Assembly (NCBI GenBank): GCA_951812615.1
Contig: CATOSU010000001.1
Coordinates: 186,001-250,000, forward strand
Reading direction: 5' to 3'
Length of the DNA: 64,000 nucleotides
Origin: an uncultured Paracoccaceae bacterium
Lineage (GTDB): Bacteria; Pseudomonadota; Alphaproteobacteria; Rhodobacterales; Rhodobacteraceae
A program made the translations under genes and the position numbers. Below the pieces are notes generated by a model. It ran no database searches and had not been told where the DNA came from. It saw nothing but the letters and a program-made list of their open reading frames with translations. Shown here piece by piece: positions 37,159 to 45,955 of this stretch (the stretch's first letter is position 1; the number at the start of each line of letters is the position of its first letter).

Positions 37159-38528
37159 GCCAGCAGCATGAGCGCCGGTGTTGCGCCCGACCCGAGCTGA
37201 TCGGTGCCTGCGGTCGCGGCCAGCCCAAGGACAGCCGCCGCCATGTAAGGCAGCGCGACGGCGGCGCAGCACGGGCCCGCGGGAAATCCGGCCCCGCGCC
37301 GCAGACGCAGCAACAGCCATGTGAGCGCCGTGTAGGACGCGGCGACATATGCCAGCACCATCGCATTGACCGACAGCCCCGCTGCCGGCAATGCAAGCGC
37401 GATGGTCACCGCCAGCATGAGGGCCACCCGTTGCAGGGTCAGGCCGGCCTGCCCTGCAGCAGTGAGCGCGGGACCAAGCACCGCCATGATGGCCGCGTTT
37501 GCGCCGAGCAGGCACAGAAGCTGCACGATCGGTGTTGCCGCCTGTGCCGCCGTTGCTCCCAACAGCCAGTGCAATGCATCACCGGCAAAAACCAGCGTTC
37601 CGACAAAGAGCGGTGCGGACAGTGCGCCGGCTACGCGCAGGGCGCGCAGGGTTGCCGGGACGTTCAGGCCCTGTTCCGCCAGTGCCCTGCGCTGTGCCAT
37701 CAGCGGCAGGATCAGCAGGCGCACCGGGGCAAGACATATCGCGTCGATCAGGCGGAACACCCGCTGGGCGATCTGAAACCCGCCAGCGGCAGGCATGCCG
37801 AACCCCAGCCCGATACCGATCTGAAGCGCGGGTAGGACCGCGGTGCTGAGCAACGCACGCCCGGAAATGGCCAGCAGGCCGGGTGCAAGCTGCCGCATTA
37901 CGGCGCGGTCCGGGCCGCCCGCGGGACGCCACCCTGTCAGCCCGATGCAGATCATCGCGTTGAGGGCTGCGCTGACGATAGCGAAGCCAACCAGCGCCCA
38001 CCCGCCCGACCCGGCCAGCGCCAGACCGATCGCCGCACCGCCAGACAGGAGCTGAACTGCGACGGTTCGCAGCGCCAGCGCCCGCACGCGCATCTGGCGC
38101 AGAAGGACACCTTCGGGCACTGCCGAAACGCCGTTTGCAAATGGTACGGCCAGCAGCGCCAGACCCATCAGGCCGACGCCGGGCGCGTTCAGGAGCAGCG
38201 CGCAGATGCTGACAAGGGCAAGACAACCGGCCAGCATCAGCGCGGCGGCGACCGACAGCCAGAACAGCGCGGTTTCGGTGTGCCGGTCCCGGGTGGCGCC
38301 GGCAGGCAGTGCCCGACCGGTGATCACGACGCTTTCGACGATGCCGGATTTATGCACGGCCTGCGTCCAGCGCACCGGGGCAAAGGCCAGTGCGAATGTG
38401 CCGATTTCTTCCAGCGACAGCAGCCGGGCCACGATCAGGAATACCGCCGCGTTGCCGCCGATCCGCGCCAGTTGCAGGATCAGCGACCAGCCTGCCTGCC
38501 GGCCCAGCCGGCCCAGGCTCAGGCCCAT
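37086..38528 (-). CDS. Polysaccharide flippase (Wzx-like, MOP superfamily)
   Basis: 480 residues with 12 to 14 hydrophobic helices. The N-terminus LGRQAGWSLILQLARIGGNA and the loop LLSLEEIGTFALAFAP are typical of oligosaccharide flippases that move lipid-linked repeat units across the inner membrane. The start is ATG 38528, overlapping the acyltransferase stop by ten bases; the longer frame upstream runs through that gene. It pairs with the glycosyltransferases on the other side of the cluster. Confidence 0.83.
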   Translation of the reverse strand: MGLSLGRLGRQAGWSLILQLARIGGNAAVFLIVARLLSLEEIGTFALAFAPVRWTQAVHKSGIVESVVITGRALPAGATRDRHTETALFWLSVAAALMLAGCLALVSICALLLNAPGVGLMGLALLAVPFANGVSAVPEGVLLRQMRVRALALRTVAVQLLSGGAAIGLALAGSGGWALVGFAIVSAALNAMICIGLTGWRPAGGPDRAVMRQLAPGLLAISGRALLSTAVLPALQIGIGLGFGMPAAGGFQIAQRVFRLIDAICLAPVRLLILPLMAQRRALAEQGLNVPATLRALRVAGALSAPLFVGTLVFAGDALHWLLGATAAQAATPIVQLLCLLGANAAIMAVLGPALTAAGQAGLTLQRVALMLAVTIALALPAAGLSVNAMVLAYVAASYTALTWLLLRLRRGAGFPAGPCCAAVALPYMAAAVLGLAATAGTDQLGSGATPALMLLAYPLLLALVAPGAVSDLRLALTRA

Positions 38529-39547
38529 CGGAACCGTGCCGGGCGATGCATGAGAAACGGGTTCTCGAAGCGGCGATGCACAAGGACCGCAAAGGCCAGG
38601 GCGGCGGCGCAGGCGCAGGCAACGTAGATCCAGGCCATGGTCTGCGTCTGTGGCAGAACCGGGACCAGAAGCAGCGTCAGTGCCCGCAAAACGAACCGGT
38701 GCGACAGGTAGAGGGCGTAAGAACTGTCCCCCATCAGCCCGGCAAACCTGCCCGCCACGGATCCGGGCGGGGCGGCGGGCCAGAGGAAGGCCATCGCGCC
38801 GACCATCAGTGCCGCGGGCAGGCCGGCAGCGAGCCAGCGCGGCAGGTCTTCGACCGTCCACAACGCCGTCATAAGGACGAGCCCGGCCAGGCATAGCAAG
38901 ACGGCCAGCGTCGGGTTCGGTGCGATGCGGGCCGCGGAGCGGAGCCAGACCAGACCGAGCAGCACGCCAAAGCAGAATTCCAGCACGATCGGGTTTGACC
39001 ACACGCGCGTCAGGGTCGCGGAAAACCCCGCGGCCGCGCCCAGCGCGACCCAGAGCGCCAGACCGGTCACGACGGCGAGCGGGCCGATCCTGCGCGGCAT
39101 GAACAGTGCCGCGGCAAAGACGGTGTAAAAAAAGATCTCGTAATTCAGTGTCCAGCCCAGCGACAGGATCGGCGCGACCCGTCCGTCATAGCGTTCGAAC
39201 GGGATGAACAGGTAGGAGGCGGAAACCTGCTGCCAGTTCAGAACTGTGTCCTTGGCGGCACCGGGGGCCAGCACCAGCACCGCGAGCATCAGGGTCGTGA
39301 ACAGCCAGTAGAGCGGCACCACCCGTCTGAACCGGCGGGCGAGAAACGCCGCCGCACCACCGGGGCATCCGAACCAGCGCTGGCCGGACAGGAGGATGAT
39401 GAACCCGGAAATGACGAAGAAGATATCGACGCCGCGGGTCCAGGGCAGATCGTTCAGTGGCATGTCGATGGCGAGGTAATGCCCGGCCTCGGCAATGACA
39501 TGCCCGATCAGGACCATAGAGGCCGCCAGCGCGCGCAGGTATTGCAC
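38519..39547 (-). CDS. Acyltransferase 3 family membrane protein
   Basis: About 342 residues, ten hydrophobic helices. YLRALAASMVLIGH holds the catalytic His of the OafA/NodX family, and GVDIFFVISGFII and RRFRRVVPLYWL are the family's next blocks. It probably adds an acetyl or other acyl group to the exported polysaccharide. The first standard start is GTG 39547, but the frame stays open upstream (reading PPRLTG just before GVQYLRALAA), so the protein may begin slightly earlier from a rare start. Confidence 0.87.
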   Translation of the reverse strand: MQYLRALAASMVLIGHVIAEAGHYLAIDMPLNDLPWTRGVDIFFVISGFIILLSGQRWFGCPGGAAAFLARRFRRVVPLYWLFTTLMLAVLVLAPGAAKDTVLNWQQVSASYLFIPFERYDGRVAPILSLGWTLNYEIFFYTVFAAALFMPRRIGPLAVVTGLALWVALGAAAGFSATLTRVWSNPIVLEFCFGVLLGLVWLRSAARIAPNPTLAVLLCLAGLVLMTALWTVEDLPRWLAAGLPAALMVGAMAFLWPAAPPGSVAGRFAGLMGDSSYALYLSHRFVLRALTLLLVPVLPQTQTMAWIYVACACAAALAFAVLVHRRFENPFLMHRPARFRWA

Positions 39548-39634
39548 GCCGGTCAGGCGCGGGGGTGCGGTTGTGGCCGGGACTGCCGGGGAATGGAACG
39601 GATCCGTAGTCAGACAGCCCCCCTTTCCATCCCG

Positions 39635-40666
39635 TCAGGCGACAGCGCTGCCGGGCGACCCGGCGTTGTAGTAGCTGCGGTACCAGTCGATGAACCGGGC
39701 GACGCCGTCGGTGACATTGGTGCGCGGGTGATACCCGGTGAGGGATTTCAGCAATTCGGCATCGGCCCATGTGGCCGGCACGTCGCCGGGCTGCATCGGC
39801 ATCAGGTTGCGCTCTATCGGAATGCCGGCGGCGGCCTCCATCGCGGCGATGAAATCCGTCAGTTCGACGGTCTGGGAATTACCGATGTTCACCACCCGGA
39901 ACGGGGCTACGGGCGACAGGCTGTCGCCCACGGGCACCGGGCCGGAGGAACGTTCGGGAATGGCATCCATCAACAGCTGGATGGCTTCGACCAGATCGTC
40001 GATATAGGTGAAGTCCCGGCGCATGTTGCCGTGGTTGTAGACATCGATGGGTTCGCCCGCGAACATCGCCTTTGCGAATTTGATCGGCGCCATGTCGGGC
40101 CGGCCCCACGGACCATAGACGGTGAAGAACCTGAACATCGTCGTCGGCAGGCCGAAGAGATGGGCATAGGAATGGGCCATCGCCTCGGTCGCTTTCTTGG
40201 TCGCGGCGTAGAACGACATCTGGTGATCGGCCCTGTCGGTTTCGCGGTAGGGCATCGAGGTGTTGGCGCCGTACACCGACGAGGTCGAGGCCAGCAGCAG
40301 GTGCCGCGGCGGGTGCGCGCGGGCAGCTTCGAGTATCTCGAACGTGCCGTTGATATTTCCTTCCAGATAGGACCGGGGATTCTCGATGGAGTAGCGCACG
40401 CCGGCCTGTGCGGCGAGATGTACGACGAAATCCGGGCGGTGGGTTTCGAACAGTCCCGCCACCAGCCCCGGTTCTTCGACATAGCCGGTGATTTCGGTGA
40501 AGTTTTCGTCAGGTGTCAGCCGGTCCAGCCGCGCCTGTTTGAGCGCGACATCGTAATAATCCGTCATCGCGTCGAGGCCGATCACGCGGCACCCGTCAGC
40601 CAGCAGCCGGGCCGAAACGTGATAACCGATAAATCCCGCCGACCCTGTGACCAGAACCTTTGTCAT
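39635..40666 (-). CDS. NAD-dependent epimerase (UDP-glucuronate 4-epimerase-like)
   Basis: 343-residue extended SDR. TGSAGFIGYHV is the NAD motif, HLAAQAGVRYSIENP the substrate-region block, SSVYGANTSMPY and FYAATKKATE the catalytic Ser and Tyr/Lys, and GPWGRPDMAP follows. This pattern is that of bacterial UDP-glucuronate 4-epimerases, which supply UDP-galacturonate. ATG 40666 follows AAGGAGAT. It fits a uronic-acid-containing surface polysaccharide. Confidence 0.9.
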   Translation of the reverse strand: MTKVLVTGSAGFIGYHVSARLLADGCRVIGLDAMTDYYDVALKQARLDRLTPDENFTEITGYVEEPGLVAGLFETHRPDFVVHLAAQAGVRYSIENPRSYLEGNINGTFEILEAARAHPPRHLLLASTSSVYGANTSMPYRETDRADHQMSFYAATKKATEAMAHSYAHLFGLPTTMFRFFTVYGPWGRPDMAPIKFAKAMFAGEPIDVYNHGNMRRDFTYIDDLVEAIQLLMDAIPERSSGPVPVGDSLSPVAPFRVVNIGNSQTVELTDFIAAMEAAAGIPIERNLMPMQPGDVPATWADAELLKSLTGYHPRTNVTDGVARFIDWYRSYYNAGSPGSAVA

Positions 40667-40976
40667 GGGTGCATCTCCTTTGCCGTTCGGACGTGCCTGC
40701 GCGGCTGGGCCGCGACCGCGGACCGGCACAACCACACGCAGGTGGTTTTCAGTGCTGTCGCGCGTGGGCTTCATATCACAGCCTTGTCCCGAAATGGCAA
40801 ACCGAACGACCCGGCGGGCCTGTGCCATTTTAGGTAAACGAGTGGTGAAGAAATGGTTAACGCCGGCCGGCAGAGTGGGCCTGAAATTCGTGCGCAACAC
40901 CCGCAGGACGCCGCGTTGAGACCATGTCAACCGCGCTGCCGCAGCATCCCGCCGATCCGAGCCGAAAGGAAAACCC
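40667..40976. promoter_or_regulatory. Divergent region between epimerase and GTA-spike-like genes
   Basis: 310 bases between the leftward epimerase and the rightward spike-like pair, presumably with promoters for both. AAAGGA before 40977 is the ribosome site of the first spike gene. One TTAA half-site is present (in GGTTAACG near 40854) but no complete CtrA site. No coding frame is convincing. Confidence 0.5.
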
Positions 40977-41246
40977 ATGCCCATTACCGATATTTTCGAC
41001 AGCCTCACCTCCGGTCTGAACAGCCCTGCCACCGGCGGATTCGACATTGCGCCGGACGATGACGCGGACCTGTCCACCCTGCCGCGCGCGCTGATGGTTG
41101 GCGGCGGCGGCGACGTGGCGGTCATCTGCAAGGATGGCAGCGCGCTGACGCTGCCCGGTCTTGCGCCGGGAGCGGTCTATCCGGTGCGGGTGCGCCGTGT
41201 TCTGATCACGGGCACCACCGCGACGGAAATCAAGGGGCTTTATTGA
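40977..41246 (+). CDS. GTA head spike base protein (Rcc01079/GhsA-like family)
   Basis: 89 residues. The pattern of SGLNSPATGGFDIAPDDDAD, then a short hydrophobic stretch (LPRALMVGGGGDVAV), a LTLPGLAPGAVYPVRVRRV block and an ending GTTATEIKGLY is the one I recall for the Rcc01079-type spike base family of Rhodobacterales gene transfer agents. It has no signal peptide. The stop overlaps the next gene's ATG (TGATG), so base and fibre would be made together. The family call rests on memory of the pattern and is not a database hit. Confidence 0.75.
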   Translation: MPITDIFDSLTSGLNSPATGGFDIAPDDDADLSTLPRALMVGGGGDVAVICKDGSALTLPGLAPGAVYPVRVRRVLITGTTATEIKGLY

Positions 41247-42601
41247 TGCTGGGCATTTCGATGGGGATGGCGCTGCCTGTCCCGACCGACCGTGCCGTTC
41301 CCCTGCCCGCCGGGTTCGGTTGGGACAGCGGCCGGTTTCCGTTGGATATCCGGCTGGCCGGCGGCAGGTACCGGTGGGACATCGACCCAAGGTCGCTGGT
41401 CGATTCGGGGATCTGGGCCGGCCCGGCCTACCACGTCGACGGCGACGATGGTGACGACGGCAATTCCGGGCTGGGCGCGCAGGACGGGGATTTCGCGGCG
41501 GCCAAGCGCACCATCCACGCCGCATTTGTCGCCGGAAACGCTGGCGGCGTTCCCTATCGCGTGATTGTGAGGCCCGGGCGCTATACCAACTCCAGCTTTA
41601 CCCGCAACGGTCAGGATGAACCGTCACAGCCGGTTGCCATTCTGGGATGGGGCGGGGCCGTGGACTATCGGACCGGGCCCTTTGCCGTGTCCTGGACGGC
41701 TGCGGGCGGCACGTGGACCACGGCGCAAAGTTCGGTCAAGCGGGTGCTGCGCACGGACGTGCTGACTGCGCAGGGGTGCTATACCGACCTGACCGAGGTT
41801 GCCGATCCGGGCAGCTGCGCGGCCGCCGCGAACAGCTGGTGCAATGACGGCGGCACGATCCATGTGAATACCGGCGGTGCGCCGGGAGACGAGGATATCG
41901 CGCTGATCCGGTCGTTTCACGGTGCGCGGTTCATGACCCATGCCGACGATCTCTATCTGGAGAACATCCATTGCGAGGGTGGGATTTCCGGCGCGCTACA
42001 TCTGGATGCCGTAGCCAGCCGCAATGTCGTCGCGGTTGGGTGCAGCTTCCGCTATTCGGCGCCGTCGAACCCGTCGAGCTCGCTGGACGCGGTGCAGATG
42101 CGGCGCACGGACGGGCTGGCCGCGTTCTTTGGCTGCGATGCGTCAGGCGGGGCAGAGGACGGGTGGTCGTTTCACGAGGATTCGAACCCGGGGCTGCACG
42201 TGTTGCTGCAGGACTGCACCGGGTACGGCAATGGCGGCGTCTATGCCGCGGCCACGTCCTGTAACGCGGTCACTGCCCATGATGCCACCCGGCTGATCGA
42301 CCTGGGCGGCAGCTATGGTTGGTCCACGAACGGGACCGAGGTGCATTGCGTGGAAGCGTCGCATTCGTGGTTTGCCGGGACGCGGGCGACGGCGCGCGAC
42401 AGCGACGGAACCTCGGTGGCCTTCAAATGCTCCAACGATTCGCAGATGTGGCTGCAGAAGACGGTGGCCGATGCCGCGGGTGCGGCCAGCAATTATGCGC
42501 TGGAGGTCAATGGGGCCGGCGCGGTCGCGCATTTGCGCCATCACAGCGCGGTACAAGGCGGCACCGCGACATCGACGGGCGGCACGGTCACAACCTTCTG
42601 A
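41246..42601 (+). CDS. Right-handed beta-helix protein, probable GTA spike fibre (GhsB-like)
   Basis: 451 residues, no signal peptide. After an N-terminal adapter-like part (PAGFGWDSGRFPLDIRL), the middle is a run of short strand-turn repeats rich in Asn, Cys, Gly and His (for example LYLENIHCEGGISGALHLDA and NVVAVGCSFRYS), typical of a parallel beta-helix as in tailspikes. It is translationally coupled to the spike base gene and lies next to a polysaccharide cluster. ATG 41246 is preferred to TTG 41243. The likely role is binding, and perhaps cleaving, a surface glycan. Other beta-helix proteins such as lyases cannot be excluded by eye. Confidence 0.68.
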   Translation: MLGISMGMALPVPTDRAVPLPAGFGWDSGRFPLDIRLAGGRYRWDIDPRSLVDSGIWAGPAYHVDGDDGDDGNSGLGAQDGDFAAAKRTIHAAFVAGNAGGVPYRVIVRPGRYTNSSFTRNGQDEPSQPVAILGWGGAVDYRTGPFAVSWTAAGGTWTTAQSSVKRVLRTDVLTAQGCYTDLTEVADPGSCAAAANSWCNDGGTIHVNTGGAPGDEDIALIRSFHGARFMTHADDLYLENIHCEGGISGALHLDAVASRNVVAVGCSFRYSAPSNPSSSLDAVQMRRTDGLAAFFGCDASGGAEDGWSFHEDSNPGLHVLLQDCTGYGNGGVYAAATSCNAVTAHDATRLIDLGGSYGWSTNGTEVHCVEASHSWFAGTRATARDSDGTSVAFKCSNDSQMWLQKTVADAAGAASNYALEVNGAGAVAHLRHHSAVQGGTATSTGGTVTTF

Positions 42602-42609
42602 GCCCTGGA

Positions 42610-43392
42610 TCAGGGCATCCAGTTGGCCTTGCGTTTCCCGAAGAAGGCGGCGATCCCCTCGGCGCCTTCGTCGCTATCCCATCGCTTGCCCAGTTCGGCT
42701 GCGGTGTAGTCCATTACCGCGTCATCGACCTGCGGCCCAAGGTGTTGCACCAGCCGTTTCGAGGCGGCGACCGCACCCGGCGCGCAATTCAGGTAGGGAA
42801 CCACTTCGGCTTCGGCAGCAGCGTTGAGGTCGTCAGCGGCCACGGTGCGGGACAGGAGCCCGAGCGCGACCGCCTCGGCCGCGTCAAAGATGCGGGCCGA
42901 CATGAACACGCGTCGGGCGCGGGCTTCGCCCATGCGGGCAACGACATAGGGGCCGATATTTGCCGGGATCAGGCCGAGCCGGGTTTCGGTGAACCCGAAC
43001 TTCGCGGTTTCGACGCCGACGGCCACATCACAGACCGACATCAGCCCCAGCCCGCCGCCGAACGCATTGCCCTGCACGGCGCCGATCAACGGCTTGGGCA
43101 GGCTGTTCAGGGCGCGGAGCATGGTCGCGAGTTTCATCGATTCCGCGACCCGTTCGTTCGGCGGCGCGTCGCGCTGGGCCTGCATCCACGCCAGATCCCC
43201 GCCCGCACAGAAGCTTTTGCCAGCACCGGTCAGCACCACGGCGCGCACGCTGTCATCGCTGCCCAGCGCCGCGGTCGCCGTCTCCAGGTCCGCCAGCATC
43301 TGCGCCGACATCGCGTTGTGTTTTTCGGGCCGGTTGAGCGTCAGCGTGGCGATGCCGCGGTCATCCGTTTCAAGGGCAAGGGTTTCGTACAT
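42610..43392 (-). CDS. Enoyl-CoA hydratase/isomerase family protein (methylglutaconyl-CoA hydratase-like)
   Basis: 260-residue crotonase. NRPEKHNAMS, FCAGGDLAWM and the oxyanion region GNAFGGGLGLMSVCD are present, and GFTETRLGLIPA carries the catalytic Glu. GGDLAWM is seen in methylglutaconyl-CoA hydratases of leucine breakdown, but no liu genes are near, so the substrate is uncertain. ATG 43392 is chosen. Convergent with the beta-helix gene, eight bases apart. Confidence 0.87.
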   Translation of the reverse strand: MYETLALETDDRGIATLTLNRPEKHNAMSAQMLADLETATAALGSDDSVRAVVLTGAGKSFCAGGDLAWMQAQRDAPPNERVAESMKLATMLRALNSLPKPLIGAVQGNAFGGGLGLMSVCDVAVGVETAKFGFTETRLGLIPANIGPYVVARMGEARARRVFMSARIFDAAEAVALGLLSRTVAADDLNAAAEAEVVPYLNCAPGAVAASKRLVQHLGPQVDDAVMDYTAAELGKRWDSDEGAEGIAAFFGKRKANWMP

Positions 43393-43553
43393 CGCGGGCT
43401 CCTGAATGTCGGTTTGTCCGCCTTTTTGACCCGGGCGCGGGCCGAGGGGAAGCCCCGACAACCACGCGGGCCGAACCCGGGGCGAAAAAGAGGGCTTGCG
43501 CAGCCGCTGCGCCGGCGGCAGCGTTGGCCGCATACGAAGCGGAAAAACTGACC

Positions 43554-45224
43554 ATGGCCCAGGCAAAAAACATTCTGTTCATCATGTTCGATCAACTGCG
43601 CTGGGATTATCTGAGCTGCGCCGGACATCCGCACCTGCACACACCGCATATCGATGCGCTGGCCGCGGACGCGGTGCGGTTCTCGCGGGCCTATGTGCAG
43701 GCGCCGGTTTGCGGAGCCAGCCGGATGAGCTTTTACACCGGCCGCTATGTGCATTCCCACGGCTCGACATGGAACCGGGTGCCGTTGCAGGTGGGTGAAC
43801 ACACAATGGGTGATCATCTGCGCGATGCCGGCATGGACTGCTGGCTGGTGGGCAAGACACACATGGTTGCTGACGAAGAGGGCATGCGCCGGTTGGGCGT
43901 GCCGCGCGACAGCATCATCGGCGTGCGTACCGAACAATGCGGCTTCGACGTCTGGGAGAGGGACGACGGAATGCGCCCGGAAGGGATTGACGGGCTTTAC
44001 GACGAGGGCGGCGCGAAGAAATACATCGAATGGCTGCGCGCCCGCGGATACGAGGGCGACAACCCGTGGCACGATTTCGCCAATTCGTCGCGCGACGAGG
44101 ACGGCAACGTCGCCTCGGGCTGGTTTCTGAAGAACGCACGGAAGCCGGCCCATATCGCCGAGGACGACAGCGAAACGCCCTATATGACCACCCGCGCGAT
44201 GGACTTCATGGAACAGGCCGGCGAGGCGCCGTGGTGCTGCCATCTGAGCTACATCAAGCCGCACTGGCCCTATATCGCGCCGCCGCCCTACAATGACATG
44301 TACGGGGCGGAACAGGTGCTTCCGGTGAACCGTTCAGAGGCGGAATGGGAGGAGATGCATCCGGTCTTCCGCGCCTATGCCGAAAGCCCGGTCGGGCGCG
44401 GGTTTGCACGCGATCACGTGCGTGACGAGGTGATCCCCGCCTATATGAGCCTGATCAAGCAATGCGACGACCAGATGGGGCGGCTTTTTGCGTGGCTGAA
44501 AGAGACCGGGCGCTGGGACGACACGATGATCGTGCTGACCTCGGACCACGGCGATTACCTTGGTGATCACTGGCTGGGGGAAAAGGACCTGTTCCACGAC
44601 TGCTCGGTCCGCGTGCCGCTGATCATCCGCGATCCGTCCCCGTCCGCGGATGCCGGCCGCGGGACAGAATGCGATGCACTGGTCGAAGCCATTGATCTGG
44701 CGCCGACATTTCTGGAAGTGGCGGGCGGCGCGCCGCGACCGCATATTCTGGAAGGCCGGTCGCTGATGCCGTTCCTGCGCGGCGAGACGCCGGACAACTG
44801 GCGGCAATATGCCATCAGCGAAAGCGAATACGGCATTATTCCAAGCGTGAAGGGATTTGCGCAGGGGGTAGACGACCCGCGGCAGTTCATGGTGGTGACG
44901 GAGCGGTGGAAATTCATCCATGCCGAGGGTTTCCGACCAATGCTGTTCGATCTGGAAAACGATCCGCAGGAACTGAACGATCTGGGCGCGGATCCTGATC
45001 ATGCCGACATTCGCGCGACGCTTTTCGGGTATCTCAACGACTGGGCCCGGCGGCTGAGCCAGCGCACGACGATGAGCCCGGCAGATGTTGACGCGGAACG
45101 GGACCGGTCGTTGACGAAGGGGATATTGCTGGGGGCGTGGGACGAAAACGATGCGCCTGAAACGGCAACCCGAAGTTATGCCCCGAAATCCGCACCGAGG
45201 GGGCCGCATGACGGGTCTGCCTGA
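43554..45224 (+). CDS. Sulfatase / phosphonate monoester hydrolase-like enzyme
   Basis: 556 residues of the alkaline phosphatase superfamily. The metal-binding FIMFDQLRWDYL is at the start, and VCGASRMSFYTGR at C53-R57 is the C-x-A-x-R formylglycine signature, so C53 must be oxidised by a formylglycine-generating enzyme (not in the window). A second metal site is in TSDHGDYLGDH near residue 331. Overall block order resembles phosphonate monoester hydrolases/phosphodiesterases as much as arylsulfatases. ATG 43554 is preferred. It could desulfate glycans or cleave phosphonate esters; the sequence does not settle this. Confidence 0.85.
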   Translation: MAQAKNILFIMFDQLRWDYLSCAGHPHLHTPHIDALAADAVRFSRAYVQAPVCGASRMSFYTGRYVHSHGSTWNRVPLQVGEHTMGDHLRDAGMDCWLVGKTHMVADEEGMRRLGVPRDSIIGVRTEQCGFDVWERDDGMRPEGIDGLYDEGGAKKYIEWLRARGYEGDNPWHDFANSSRDEDGNVASGWFLKNARKPAHIAEDDSETPYMTTRAMDFMEQAGEAPWCCHLSYIKPHWPYIAPPPYNDMYGAEQVLPVNRSEAEWEEMHPVFRAYAESPVGRGFARDHVRDEVIPAYMSLIKQCDDQMGRLFAWLKETGRWDDTMIVLTSDHGDYLGDHWLGEKDLFHDCSVRVPLIIRDPSPSADAGRGTECDALVEAIDLAPTFLEVAGGAPRPHILEGRSLMPFLRGETPDNWRQYAISESEYGIIPSVKGFAQGVDDPRQFMVVTERWKFIHAEGFRPMLFDLENDPQELNDLGADPDHADIRATLFGYLNDWARRLSQRTTMSPADVDAERDRSLTKGILLGAWDENDAPETATRSYAPKSAPRGPHDGSA

Positions 45225-45227
45225 CTG

Positions 45228-45263
45228 ACCCGAAGGGAGACCCCGCAGGCGGGGTCTCCGGGT
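45228..45263. terminator. Strong bidirectional terminator hairpin
   Basis: GGAGACCCCGC (45236-45246) pairs perfectly with GCGGGGTCTCC (45249-45259), and ACCC (45228-45231) with GGGT (45260-45263) outside a small bulge. It lies between the convergent sulfatase and fasciclin genes. No long T run follows, but stem strength and position support a shared terminator. Confidence 0.7.
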
Positions 45264-45271
45264 TCAGGTGA

Positions 45272-45784
45272 TTAGTGGCAGGCCGGGCGGGTGCCCGGCA
45301 GCAGCACCTTGTCGATGACGTGGATCACACCGTTATCGGCCTCGATATTGGCGATGACGACATTGGCCGTGGCGCCAGTGCCGTCCGCGATCGAAACGCC
45401 GTCGCTGCCTTTGGTGATGCACAGGCGTTCGGATGTGAGGACGGGTTTGAAATAGGTCGACCCGGCCGGGATCATTTCAGCGGTCAGCTTGCGGTCGTCC
45501 ACGTGGTAAAGCAGGACGTTGGTCAGCTGATCCTTGTTTTTAGGCTTCAGGAGCGTGTCGACGGTGCCGTCGGGCAGCGCCGCGAAAGCGTCGTTTACCG
45601 GTGCGTAGACGGTGAACGGGCCGGGACCCTGCAGGGTTTCGACCAGCCCGGCGGCGCTGACCGCGGCGACGAGCGTCGAGAACCGGTCATCGCCCGCGGC
45701 GATGTCGACGATGGTGTTTGCGCTGGCGACGGTGCCCAGCGTGGCGGCCACGGCGGCAGCGGCGAGAGTGCGGAACTTGGTCAT
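45272..45784 (-). CDS. Fasciclin (FAS1) domain secreted protein
   Basis: 170 residues: a signal peptide (about 1-22, ending ASA) followed by one FAS1 domain. GPGPFTVYAPVNDAFAALP is the H1 motif region, LLYHVDDRK the YH motif, and NGVIHVIDKVLLP the H2 motif. FAS1 proteins take part in cell-surface or extracellular adhesion. ATG 45784 follows AGGAAGC. It stands alone. Confidence 0.92.
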   Translation of the reverse strand: MTKFRTLAAAAVAATLGTVASANTIVDIAAGDDRFSTLVAAVSAAGLVETLQGPGPFTVYAPVNDAFAALPDGTVDTLLKPKNKDQLTNVLLYHVDDRKLTAEMIPAGSTYFKPVLTSERLCITKGSDGVSIADGTGATANVVIANIEADNGVIHVIDKVLLPGTRPACH

Positions 45785-45955
45785 GTAAGGTGCTTCCTTG
45801 CTGTTCTGTCCATGCCCTGATGCATGTGACCAGAGGTACGCAGGCACCGTGGTTTTAGTTCAGCCGCCTCACGGATACGTCAGCGGTTGTTATCCGGGGT
45901 CCGGAGATGGACCGGTTGGGGTCGCGCAGCGGGGCGCGCGCCTGTGTACCGTGCG

